A DNA stretch of 14,772 nt. Origin: Kiritimatiellia bacterium. GTDB lineage: Bacteria > Verrucomicrobiota > Kiritimatiellia > RFP12 > UBA1067. The stretch lies in NCBI GenBank assembly GCA_900771305.1, contig CAAGNL010000383.1:1-14772 (forward strand), read 5' to 3'. Under the pieces are notes generated by a model. It was not told where the DNA came from, ran no database searches, and saw only the letters and a list, made by a program, of their open reading frames with translations. Position numbers and translations under genes: made by a program. Every line of letters starts with the position of its first letter. Position 1 is the first letter of the stretch. Below are positions 1 through 6,054 of this stretch, in pieces.

Positions 1-361
1 CCGCCGTACCACCCGTCAAGCCAAGGCCACGCCCCGTCAACGACGGAACGGCAAGTCCGCACGCCGCGGCGAGCGGCTGGATGATCAGCGAGAGCTTGTC
101 GCCGACGCCCCCGGTGGAATGCTTGTCGGCCGAGGGCGGAAAGCCCGCCCAGTCCAGACAGGTTCCGGAATCACGCATCGACTCCGTGAGCGCCAGCGTC
201 TCGGCATCCGTCATACCCCGGCAGCAGACGGCCATCGCAAAAGCCGCCATCTGGTAGTCGGGAACGTCGCCCCGCGTGTAGGCGGCCACCAGCTCGCGGA
301 TCTCCTCCGGAGCAAGTTCCTTTCCCTCTCTCTTCCGATCCAGCAGCAGTTTGACGATCAT
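1..361 (-). CDS. deoA: Pyrimidine-nucleoside (thymidine) phosphorylase, N-terminal 120 residues, cut by window edge
   Basis: The enzyme phosphorolyses thymidine or uridine to the free base and (deoxy)ribose-1-phosphate in cytosolic nucleoside salvage. The N-terminal helical domain is visible, with the conserved KHSTGGVGDK phosphate-binding motif at residues 80-89. The family signature follows near the break as TGRGLGLTGGT (about 109-119). The usual form is SGRGLGHTGGT, so the first Ser is Thr and the His is Leu here. The ATG at 361 lies 5 bp after the fmt stop codon, and a GGAGAG sequence inside the end of fmt could serve as a distant ribosome site. It is therefore probably co-transcribed with fmt. 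The rest of the roughly 430-residue protein is off the left edge. The sequence seen cannot separate a thymidine-specific enzyme from a broad pyrimidine phosphorylase. Confidence 0.93.
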   Translation of the reverse strand, partial: MIVKLLLDRKREGKELAPEEIRELVAAYTRGDVPDYQMAAFAMAVCCRGMTDAETLALTESMRDSGTCLDWAGFPPSADKHSTGGVGDKLSLIIQPLAAACGLAVPSLTGRGLGLTGGTA

Positions 362-366
362 GGATC

Positions 367-1356
367 TCAACTCTCCAGCAGCATATCGGTCTTGGGCGTG
401 AGCGGACGTCCGCGGAGGAAGTCGCCACCGGCGAGTTCGCGCGCCCCATCGGCCTTCAGCGACGTGATGAGGAGGACGCCATCGCCCGTCCGCACGACGG
501 GGCCGCGTTCGCGGCACGCCACCACGGTCCCCGGCAACTCCGCGCGCCAGGCGGGGTCGGCGTCCGCCGTCTTGAAGAAGTCGACGCCCGTCACGACGAC
601 ACGCCCCGTGTTGCCCTTGCGGCGGAAGCGCGCGGGCAGGAACGTGTAGCAGCCCGGCCAGGGCGTGTAGGCGCGCAGCAGGCGTTCGATCTCGCGGGAC
701 TTCGCATTCCAGTGGATGAGGCCGTCCGTCTTCTTGATCTTGTGCGCGAAGGTCGCCCGCGCATCCTCCTGTTCGACGGGCGGGGGGAGCGCGTCCGCCT
801 CGATGAGTTTCAGGGTCTTCGCGAGCGTGACACCGCCGGCGATCGCGAGGCGCTCCATGAGCGTGTCGCCCGTGTCGTCCGAGTAGATCGGCTCCACGGC
901 CGTGCGCAACACGGGGCCGTCGTCCATGCCGCGCCCCATGCGGATGACGGAGACCCCCGTCAGTTCGTCTCCAGCCAGCAACGCTGCGGTGACCGGTGAT
1001 GCGCCGCGATATTTGGGCAACAGGGAGAAATGGCAATTGATGCAGCCGTGCTTGGGCATCTCGAGGATCTCGTCCTTGAGGAACTGCCCGAAGGCAACCA
1101 CGGCAATCACGTCCGGCTTCTTCTCTCGTAGCCAGGCAACCGCCTCAGGCGTGTTCACGTTCTCTGGTGTAATGCACTCGACGATGCCGCGGTCACGCGC
1201 GTACTTCCGGCACGGACACGGCGTCAGGTCTCGTCCACGCCCCGCGGGACGGTCCGGCTGCGTGACGACACCAACCACCTGGAGACCAGGAAGTCGAAGA
1301 ATGGCGTGCAGGCACGTGGCCGACGCCTGTGATGACCCCATGAAAACAATGCGCAT
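367..1356 (-). CDS. fmt: Methionyl-tRNA formyltransferase
   Basis: Fmt transfers a formyl group from 10-formyl-tetrahydrofolate to initiator Met-tRNA in the cytosol. The 329-residue length is normal. The N-terminal formyltransferase Rossmann domain opens with MRIVFMGSS. The catalytic region reads NCHFSLLPKYRGASPV, and GMDDGP follows, giving the expected Asn107, His109 and Asp145 triad. The C-terminal tRNA-binding domain (about 205-329) contains IHWNAKS and the PWPGCYT segment. The ATG at 1356 was chosen over an in-frame GTG at 1380 because the protein begins canonically there and an extended -10 box lies 6 nt upstream, which predicts a leaderless message. No Shine-Dalgarno is present. No def (peptide deformylase) gene, a common fmt neighbour, lies beside it. 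It sits between a PHP phosphoesterase gene and deoA. Confidence 0.97.
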   Translation of the reverse strand: MRIVFMGSSQASATCLHAILRLPGLQVVGVVTQPDRPAGRGRDLTPCPCRKYARDRGIVECITPENVNTPEAVAWLREKKPDVIAVVAFGQFLKDEILEMPKHGCINCHFSLLPKYRGASPVTAALLAGDELTGVSVIRMGRGMDDGPVLRTAVEPIYSDDTGDTLMERLAIAGGVTLAKTLKLIEADALPPPVEQEDARATFAHKIKKTDGLIHWNAKSREIERLLRAYTPWPGCYTFLPARFRRKGNTGRVVVTGVDFFKTADADPAWRAELPGTVVACRERGPVVRTGDGVLLITSLKADGARELAGGDFLRGRPLTPKTDMLLES

Positions 1357-1362
1357 GTGGGT

Positions 1363-1371
1363 AGTATAGCA
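1363..1371 (-). promoter_or_regulatory. Extended -10 promoter of fmt
   Basis: Read on the minus strand this is TGcTATACT, a close match to the extended -10 consensus TGnTATAAT. Only 6 nt separate its last T from the fmt ATG, so transcription should start at or within a base or two of the start codon. No good -35 hexamer is seen at 17 nt spacing. It lies in the 42-bp gap after the PHP gene. Confidence 0.6.
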
Positions 1372-1398
1372 TTTCCACACGCGTGCGTGCGAAGGATA

Positions 1399-2187
1399 TC
1401 ACAGATGCACGAAGTTCTCGGCGTCACGGAAATGGTCAAAGGCGCAGTCAATGCCCTCGCAGAAATGGGCATCGGAACTGAGGATGAACTTCACGCCGCG
1501 TGCGCGCAGCAGTGCACGGAAGACCGGCGACGGATAGGCGTCATCCATCCAGCCCCGCGAAATGGCGCCGGTGTTAACCTCGACGATCTTCCCGGAGGCG
1601 GCAATGGCGTCCGCCGTCAGGCGAAGCTCCTCAAGATACCAGGACGCCGTCTCGTCGAAGTACCCCAGCTTCCCGTTGAACTTCCGCACAAGGTCCGGAT
1701 GCCCCATCACGTCGAAGTCGAAGTTCGCGACCATGTCTCGGTTCTGGGCGAAATAGGCGCGCAGATAGGCTTCGGCATCGCCGTCGAAGTGGTCGCGGAT
1801 GCCATTCGCAAGCAGTTCGGGCTCGTGGTCCACGGGCACATGGCCGCCGTCCGGCGCGACGACCCAGTGGATGGAGCCGATCAGATAGTCGATGCCAAGA
1901 TGCGCATAGCGCGCCCGTTCGGGTGTCGTGTCTTTCTGGATGTAGTCCGCCTCGACGCCCAGCTTCACGCGGATGCGGTCCGCATACTTCGCCGCCAGCG
2001 CGCGGACTTCCTTCGCATACTCCACGGCGCTCTCGGGGGTGAGGTTTCCCTCAACGACATCCGGCAGCCGCGCGTGCGAGGAGAAGCCAATCTCGTCGAA
2101 CCCGCGGTCGATCGCCGCGCGGATCATCTCCTCGACTGTGTTGCGCCCATCGCACCACACAGTGTGCATGTGATAATTGGTTTTCAT
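1399..2187 (-). CDS. PHP-domain phosphoesterase, histidinol-phosphatase (HisJ/HisK) type
   Basis: This 262-residue protein matches the polymerase-and-histidinol-phosphatase metal hydrolase family across its full length. The candidate metal ligands are all present: HMH at residues 6-8, Asp13 in WCDG, His38 in SSHARLP, Glu79 in GVEADY, His107 in GSIHW, His163 in MGHPDL, and Asp239/His241 in SSDAHF. The family hydrolyses phosphomonoesters at a multinuclear metal centre. The HisK subgroup makes histidinol in histidine biosynthesis, but no other his gene is nearby, so the substrate is an inference. The ATG at 2187 has GGAGA 7 nt upstream. A longer in-frame version starting at 2352 would run through the repeat-protein gene and is not believed. 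Confidence 0.9.
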   Translation of the reverse strand: MKTNYHMHTVWCDGRNTVEEMIRAAIDRGFDEIGFSSHARLPDVVEGNLTPESAVEYAKEVRALAAKYADRIRVKLGVEADYIQKDTTPERARYAHLGIDYLIGSIHWVVAPDGGHVPVDHEPELLANGIRDHFDGDAEAYLRAYFAQNRDMVANFDFDVMGHPDLVRKFNGKLGYFDETASWYLEELRLTADAIAASGKIVEVNTGAISRGWMDDAYPSPVFRALLRARGVKFILSSDAHFCEGIDCAFDHFRDAENFVHL

Positions 2188-2290
2188 TTCACGTTCTCCA
2201 GACGCACACCGCCCCCCATTCGCGAGCCCCTCTTCCACAAGGCCCCATGATCTGAGCCCTTGAACCCGTGACTTTGAACGTTTCTCCGCC

Positions 2291-2731
2291 TCACCGCGTC
2301 TGCTTTGTTCCCGTGACACGGCCCATGGCGTCGCGGTAGGTCGTGCGCCCATAGCTGTCCGTCGTCGACGTGCCCGTCACGCGGCCCATCGCGTCGCGGT
2401 AGGTCGTCTTCCCGTAGCTGTCCGTGCTCGAGGTCCCCTGGACACGGCCCATCGCGTCGCGGTAGGTCGTCTTCCCGTAGCTGTCCGTCTTCGCGGATCC
2501 CTGGACACGGCCCATCGCGTCGCGGTAGGTCGTCTTCCCGTAGCTGTCGGTCTGCTTCGTCCCCTGGACGCGGCCCATCGAGTCACGATAGGTCGCCCTG
2601 CCGTAGCTGTCGGTCTGCTTCGTCCCCTGGACACGACCCATCGAATCGCGGTAGGTAGTCCTCGACTGGGCCGAAAGCAGTCCGCACGCACACACCGCGC
2701 AGGCCAATGCGAAGATCTTGATGCTGTTCAT
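2291..2731 (-). CDS. Small secreted protein of six tandem 21-residue repeats
   Basis: The 146-residue product starts with a signal peptide (MNSIKIFALACAVCACG, probable cleavage after LLSA near residue 21). Almost all the rest, residues 26-146, is six copies of a 21-residue unit of the form TYRD(S/A)MGRV(Q/T)G followed by a variable triplet and TDSYG(K/R)T. The last copy stops after 16 residues. Each unit has two Tyr/Gly turn motifs (YRDxMGR and TDSYG), as expected of short beta-hairpin repeats such as YD/RHS or beta-flower repeats. That resemblance is inference. AAAAGGAGG lies 7 nt before the ATG at 2731, which fixes the start. It sits between the aminotransferase and PHP genes, all on the same strand. 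Function unknown; no catalytic residues are apparent. Confidence 0.85.
   Translation of the reverse strand: MNSIKIFALACAVCACGLLSAQSRTTYRDSMGRVQGTKQTDSYGRATYRDSMGRVQGTKQTDSYGKTTYRDAMGRVQGSAKTDSYGKTTYRDAMGRVQGTSSTDSYGKTTYRDAMGRVTGTSTTDSYGRTTYRDAMGRVTGTKQTR
2294..2656 (-). repeat. Tandem 63-bp coding repeats (5 full copies plus one 48-bp copy)
   Basis: The DNA repeats in step with the 21-residue protein unit. The units start on the minus strand at 2656, 2593, 2530, 2467, 2404 and 2341. Copies 1 and 2 share the Ser-type YRDSMGR core, copies 3-6 have YRDAMGR, and the triplet after the G (TKQ, TKQ, SAK, TSS, TST, TKQ) is the most variable part. High DNA identity makes the array prone to copy-number change and to misassembly from short reads. 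Confidence 0.92.
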
Positions 2732-2738
2732 AGGGCAA

Positions 2739-2747
2739 CCTCCTTTT
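2739..2747 (-). promoter_or_regulatory. Strong Shine-Dalgarno of the repeat-protein gene
   Basis: AAAAGGAGG on the minus strand lies 7 nt before the ATG at 2731. It decides for this Met over an in-frame upstream start at 2755. It suggests high translation of the small secreted product. Confidence 0.75.
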
Positions 2748-2774
2748 GCTGTCAAAACAAGTGGCTAGGCGAAT

Positions 2775-2802
2775 GGATTCGGCCAATCTGACGGGCGAAT
2801 CC
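2775..2802. other. Hairpin between the aminotransferase and repeat-protein genes
   Basis: Seven bases, GGATTCG (2775-2781), pair with CGAATCC (2796-2802) around a 14-nt loop. The hairpin sits 14 bp beyond the aminotransferase stop. No T-run follows on the minus strand, so it is not a standard intrinsic terminator. It could be an attenuating or mRNA-stabilising stem, or chance. Confidence 0.3.
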
Positions 2803-2815
2803 GGAAAGCCACCGC

Positions 2816-3985
2816 TCACTTCCGCAGCGACTTCACGAATTCGGCGGTGCGGGCCACGGCGACCTCGATCTGCTCGTAGCTCGTCGCATAGCTCATGCGG
2901 ATGAACCCCTCGCCGCAGGCGCCGAACGCCGAACCCGGCACGCAGGCGACGGCATGTTCGTTCAGAAGGCGCAGACAGAACTCCTCGCTGGAGAGACCCG
3001 TCGAACGGATGTCGGGGAATACATAGAACGCACCCTTCGGAAGAACCGTCTTCAGACCCATCGCGTTGAGCGAGGAGACGAGGAAATCACGACGGCGCTT
3101 GTATTCCGCGCGCATTCGGTCCACATCGTCGTCGCCGCTGTTCATCGCCTCGACGCCCGCGGCCTGGGAGAGCGTGGGCGCGCTCATGATGCCGTACTGG
3201 TGGATCTTCATCATCGTGTCCACCACGGCATGGGGACCACAGGCGTATCCCAGGCGGTAGCCCGTCATGGCCCAGCTCTTCGAGAAGCCGTTGAGCAGCA
3301 CCATGTTGTCCTTGAGCTCGGGGAGGGACGAGAAACTCAGAACCTTGCCATCGTAGGAGAGTTCGGAGTAGACCTCGTCCGCAAGGAGCAGCAGATCGTG
3401 CTTCAGAACGAACTTCGCAATCGCCTTGAAGTCCGCGCGCGTGAGCGTCGCGCCCGTGGGGTTGCACGGAAAGTTCAGCAGGAGGGCCTTCGTCTTCGGC
3501 GTCACCTTGGCCTCGAGGGCCGCGACAGTGAGGCGGAAGTCGTCCTTGACGTTCGTCTCCACGCAGACGGGCACGCCATGGGCCATGCGGATCGTCGGCG
3601 CGTACGAGACGAAGCACGGTTCGTGGTAGAGGATTTCGTCACCAGGCTCCATGATCGCGCGGATGGCAAGGTCAATCGCCTCCGAGACGCCCACCGTGAC
3701 CAGGATTTCCTTCTTCCAGTCATACTTCGCGTTGAAGCGGCGCTGGACGTAGGCGGCGATCGCCTGACGGAGCTCGGGCGTGCCGAGATTGGAGGTGTAG
3801 TGCGTGGCGCCGTCCTCGAGCGCCGTCACCGCGGCGCGCGAGATGTGCCAGGGCGTGTCGAAATCCGGCTCGCCCACGCCGAGCGAGACCACGTCCTTGC
3901 GCTGCGCGACGATGTCGAAGAACTTGCGGATCCCCGACTTCGGCAGCGCCGCGACGTGCTGGGCTATGAAATTCCTCTTGGACAC
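2816..3985 (-). CDS. PLP-dependent class I/II aminotransferase (aspartate aminotransferase-like)
   Basis: This is a 389-residue fold-type I aminotransferase. Landmarks are VSLGVGEPDFDTP (33-45), HYTSNLGTPELR (62-73), the cofactor-binding Asn175 in NFPCNPTGAT, and Asp203 in LADEVYSELSY. The Schiff-base Lys236 is in FSKSWAMTGYRLGY, and the carboxylate-binding Arg363 is in FIRMSYA. The family transfers amino groups between amino acids and 2-oxoacids in the cytosol. Subfamily features resemble AspB/PatA-type enzymes acting on aspartate or related acids, but the substrate cannot be read from sequence. The start is a GTG at 3985, supported by GGAAGG 7 nt upstream and by SKRNF, a natural N-terminus. 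It follows the RAM protein by 26 bp in the same operon as aspartate kinase, suggesting an aspartate-family role. Confidence 0.93.
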   Translation of the reverse strand: MSKRNFIAQHVAALPKSGIRKFFDIVAQRKDVVSLGVGEPDFDTPWHISRAAVTALEDGATHYTSNLGTPELRQAIAAYVQRRFNAKYDWKKEILVTVGVSEAIDLAIRAIMEPGDEILYHEPCFVSYAPTIRMAHGVPVCVETNVKDDFRLTVAALEAKVTPKTKALLLNFPCNPTGATLTRADFKAIAKFVLKHDLLLLADEVYSELSYDGKVLSFSSLPELKDNMVLLNGFSKSWAMTGYRLGYACGPHAVVDTMMKIHQYGIMSAPTLSQAAGVEAMNSGDDDVDRMRAEYKRRRDFLVSSLNAMGLKTVLPKGAFYVFPDIRSTGLSSEEFCLRLLNEHAVACVPGSAFGACGEGFIRMSYATSYEQIEVAVARTAEFVKSLRK

Positions 3986-3992
3986 CCGATGC

Positions 3993-3998
3993 CCTTCC
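3993..3998 (-). promoter_or_regulatory. Shine-Dalgarno supporting the GTG start of the aminotransferase
   Basis: GGAAGG on the minus strand sits 7 nt before the GTG at 3985, inside the 26-bp gap after the RAM-protein stop. No ATG in this frame lies at a comparable place, so the GTG is taken as the start. Confidence 0.6.
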
Positions 3999-4011
3999 GC
4001 AGCTCAGGAAC

Positions 4012-4329
4012 TCACACCACCGGCAGGCGGTTGTCAGACGCGAATTCGGCCAGAAGCCCCTTCGCCTTGTAGGTTTTGAGCATGAAGTGCGTCGCGGTGG
4101 AGAGGACCCCGTCGATCGTGGAGAGCTCCGCCGAGACGAAGTGCGCCACCTCCTGGAGGGACTTCCCGCTCACGAACACCAGCAGATCGTACGCGCCGCT
4201 CATCAGGAAACACGCGTCGACCTGCGGGAACTTCGCGATGCGCTGCGCGATCTTCGCGAACCCCGTGTCCTTCGCCGGCGTGATCTTGAGCTCGATCACC
4301 GCCGTGACTTTCTCCGCCGCCTTCTTCAT
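4012..4329 (-). CDS. Stand-alone Lrp/AsnC ligand-binding (RAM) domain protein without DNA-binding domain
   Basis: The 105-residue protein matches only the C-terminal effector domain of Lrp/AsnC regulators. It begins with a beta strand (VTAVIELKI), then helix, then FLMSGAYDLLVFVSG, then the terminal strand with GVLSTATHFMLKTYK. The Gly-x-Tyr-Asp-Leu turn and the terminal Thr-x-Thr-like strand are typical. The N-terminal helix-turn-helix of full-length Lrp (about 60 residues) is absent, and the sequence upstream is the aspartate kinase stop. Such domains form dimers or octamers that bind amino acids at subunit interfaces. The ATG has AAGGAGG 6 nt upstream, overlapping the kinase stop codon. Between an aspartate kinase and an aminotransferase it may act as an amino-acid sensor or enzyme partner. 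That role is inference. Confidence 0.9.
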   Translation of the reverse strand: MKKAAEKVTAVIELKITPAKDTGFAKIAQRIAKFPQVDACFLMSGAYDLLVFVSGKSLQEVAHFVSAELSTIDGVLSTATHFMLKTYKAKGLLAEFASDNRLPVV

Positions 4330-4340
4330 GTCGAACCTCC

Positions 4341-5696
4341 TTAGCCGAAGAACGCCTTGTACAGCGACTTGACCGCCTTGTTGCAGTCCTCGCTCTTGAT
4401 GCCGAGCATGAACGAGATCTCGCTCGCGCCCTGGTTGACCATCGAGATGTTGATGCCGTGCTCGGCCAGGGCACCCGTCGCCTTCGCGAGCATGCCGCTG
4501 GAGAAGGCCATTCCCTCGCCGACGACCATGATCACCGCGTAGTCGTGCGTCACGATCACCGAATCAGGGGAGAGCTCGCGCTTGATGCGCGCGATGACCT
4601 TCTTCTCCTTCTGGGACGTAAACTTCTCGCCGCGCATCAGCACGGAGATGGAGTCGATGCCGCTCGGGATGTGCTCGTAGGCGACGCCCTCCTCCTCGAG
4701 GATCGCCAGCACCTTGCGCGTGAAGCCGACCTCGCGGTTCATGAGGTACTTGTCGATGATGATGTTCGAGAATCCGCCCGCGGCGGCGATGCCGGTCACC
4801 GTGCCAGGTTCGACGCGGCGGCTCTGCTGAATCATCGTGCCGGGCTCGGAGGGACGGTTCGTGTTGCGCACGTTGATCGGGATGCGGCCCTGGACGGCCG
4901 GGGCAATCGCCTCGTCGTTGAACACGCCGAAGCCCGCGTACGCAAGCTCGCGCATTTCACGGTAGGTCATCGTGTCGATGCCGTCCTTCACCTCGGGGAC
5001 GATACGGGGATCAACGGGGTAGACGTTGTCGACATCCGTGAAGTTCTCGTAGACGTCCGCGCGCACCGCGGCGGCGAGGATGGAACCCGTGATGTCGCTG
5101 CCGCCGCGCGGGAACGTGGCGACGCTGCCGTCCTTGCGGTAGCCGAAGAAGCCGGGATAGATCACAATGCCCTCGAAGTCGGCAAAGGCGCGCGCGAGCT
5201 TGCGGTAGCTCTCCTCGACGAGCGTGGCGTTGCCGCTCTCGCCCTCGAGAATCATGCCCGTCTCCTTCGGGCTCGCGTAGCGGGCCTTGACGCCGCGCTT
5301 GCGGAAGGCGACGGCGGCGAGCTTCGCGCTGTTGTCCTCGCCCGCGGCCTTGAGCGTGTCCATAAAGAGGCCAGCATCCTTCTTGGACGTGGCGAGACGC
5401 TCCTTGAGGTCGGCCTCGATCTCCTTGACGATCTCGGTGCCGAGGTCAAGATCCTTGGCCATGGAGGCGTAGCGTGCGACAACGGCGGCGAGAGGGGCCT
5501 TCGTGTCCTGCTTGTCGAGGGCCGCCTGCGCAAGCGCGATCAGAAGATCCGTGACCTTCGTGTCGCCCTTGTTGCGCTTACCAGGGGCGGAAACCACCAC
5601 CATGCGCCGCTGCGGGTCCGCGAGGACGATATCGATCACCTTGGTCAGCTGCTTCGCGTCCGCGAGCGAGCTACCGCCGAATTTGCACACTTTCAT
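4341..5696 (-). CDS. lysC: Aspartate kinase (monofunctional, with C-terminal ACT domains)
   Basis: Aspartate kinase phosphorylates aspartate to 4-phosphoaspartate, the first step toward lysine/diaminopimelate, threonine and methionine. The 451-residue protein starts MKVCKFGGSS, the nucleotide-binding signature, followed by VVVSAPGKRNKGDTKVTD (33-50). The aspartate/ATP site includes FPRGGSDITGS (195-205) and FTDVDNVYPVDPR (219-231). Two ACT domains follow, roughly 310-375 and 385-451, the second with GEGMAFSSGMLAKATGAL. These normally bind lysine or threonine for feedback control. The ATG at 5696 is preferred to an in-frame ATG at 5732 because homologues begin at MKVCKFGG and GAGG lies 8 nt upstream. 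It is the first gene of the leftward operon; the RAM-domain gene starts 11 bp after its stop. Confidence 0.96.
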   Translation of the reverse strand: MKVCKFGGSSLADAKQLTKVIDIVLADPQRRMVVVSAPGKRNKGDTKVTDLLIALAQAALDKQDTKAPLAAVVARYASMAKDLDLGTEIVKEIEADLKERLATSKKDAGLFMDTLKAAGEDNSAKLAAVAFRKRGVKARYASPKETGMILEGESGNATLVEESYRKLARAFADFEGIVIYPGFFGYRKDGSVATFPRGGSDITGSILAAAVRADVYENFTDVDNVYPVDPRIVPEVKDGIDTMTYREMRELAYAGFGVFNDEAIAPAVQGRIPINVRNTNRPSEPGTMIQQSRRVEPGTVTGIAAAGGFSNIIIDKYLMNREVGFTRKVLAILEEEGVAYEHIPSGIDSISVLMRGEKFTSQKEKKVIARIKRELSPDSVIVTHDYAVIMVVGEGMAFSSGMLAKATGALAEHGINISMVNQGASEISFMLGIKSEDCNKAVKSLYKAFFG

Positions 5697-5704
5697 GCCA
5701 TGAA

Positions 5705-5709
5705 CCTCA
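5705..5709 (-). promoter_or_regulatory. Shine-Dalgarno selecting the lysC start at 5696
   Basis: TGAGG on the minus strand lies 8 nt before the ATG at 5696. It favours that start over the in-frame ATGs 30-36 nt upstream, which have no ribosome site. Confidence 0.55.
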
Positions 5710-5760
5710 TTAAACGCGGCAGACATAAACATCTGCCCGATTTAGTCAAAAACCTTGGAT

Positions 5761-5769
5761 AGTTTACCA
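5761..5769 (-). promoter_or_regulatory. Possible extended -10 promoter of the lysC operon
   Basis: On the minus strand this reads TGgTAAACT, matching the key positions of an extended -10 (TG, T1, A2, T6). It would start transcription near 5754 and leave a leader of about 58 nt containing the GAGG site. No clear -35 is seen. A weaker alternative, TGaCTAAAT, lies closer, 7 nt before the ATG at 5732. Confidence 0.35.
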
Positions 5770-5840
5770 AAAACCATGCCGTTTGGACATGGTTCCGACA
5801 ACATTTCTCTCAGTTGCCGATAATTCTCGCAGGACTTGAC

Positions 5841-5883
5841 ATAGTTCTCAATGGTCACGCCAGAGATGACCATTGAGAACTAT
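5841..5883. repeat. Palindromic repeat copy 1 (17-bp arms, 9-nt loop)
   Basis: The left arm 5841-5857 (ATAGTTCTCAATGGTCA) is perfectly complementary to the right arm 5867-5883. A 21-nt stretch beginning at 5838 recurs identically 102 nt downstream in copy 2. No transposase or T-run is associated with it. Confidence 0.95.
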
Positions 5884-5943
5884 ATGCATGGTTTTTCTAA
5901 TCGCCCAATCCCAATCGTCAACACCTCTCATCGGTTCCAGACA

Positions 5944-5983
5944 TAGTTCTCAATGGTCACAGCAAAGTGACCATTGAGAACTA
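5944..5983. repeat. Palindromic repeat copy 2 (17-bp arms, 6-nt loop)
   Basis: The left arm 5944-5960 (TAGTTCTCAATGGTCAC) pairs perfectly with 5967-5983. It shares the core arm with copies 1 and 3 but has a different loop. It lies about 55 bp upstream of the TPR-gene -10 box. Confidence 0.95.
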
Positions 5984-6038
5984 GTGCAGGGGAATCGGCG
6001 TAAACTCGGCATTAACAGTCCTGCGAAGCCAAAATTTG

Positions 6039-6047
6039 TGATAAAAT
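6039..6047 (+). promoter_or_regulatory. Extended -10 promoter of the TPR-protein/dus operon
   Basis: TGaTAAAAT ends 7 nt before the ATG at 6055. The 13-base string TTGTGATAAAATA, which contains it, is identical to that before the transglutaminase gene at 13016. There is no Shine-Dalgarno, so a leaderless mRNA is predicted. Confidence 0.65.
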
Positions 6048-6054
6048 ACTGTTC

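Larger units (their letters stand above)
5697..6054. other. 358-bp divergent intergenic region between lysC and the TPR-protein gene
   Basis: No credible coding frame is seen here and the region is visibly more AT-rich than its neighbours. It holds the putative lysC promoter at its left end and two copies of a 17-bp perfect inverted repeat (5841-5883, 5944-5983). An 11-bp inverted repeat (5769-5779 with 5886-5896) encloses the first copy, and the extended -10 of the rightward TPR gene lies at 6039-6047. Confidence 0.8.

Noticed and set aside
1357..2250. Plus-strand open frame of 297 codons opposite the PHP gene
   Set aside because: The PHP metal ligands are all on the minus strand. This frame has no recognisable domain or ribosome site.
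2954..4072. Long open frame on the plus strand opposite the aminotransferase (372 codons)
   Set aside because: Antisense shadow: Arg/Val/Glu-rich translation with no motif, while the minus strand has every aminotransferase landmark.
4458..5762. Long open frame on the plus strand opposite aspartate kinase (434 codons)
   Set aside because: It is the GC-rich antisense shadow of a clearly conserved aspartate kinase and its translation is low-complexity Arg/Asp/Val/Leu text with no family features.
5838..5983. Paired repeats considered as a CRISPR array
   Set aside because: Only two units, self-complementary over their whole length, with a 60-nt interval, a third copy 3 kb away and no cas genes.
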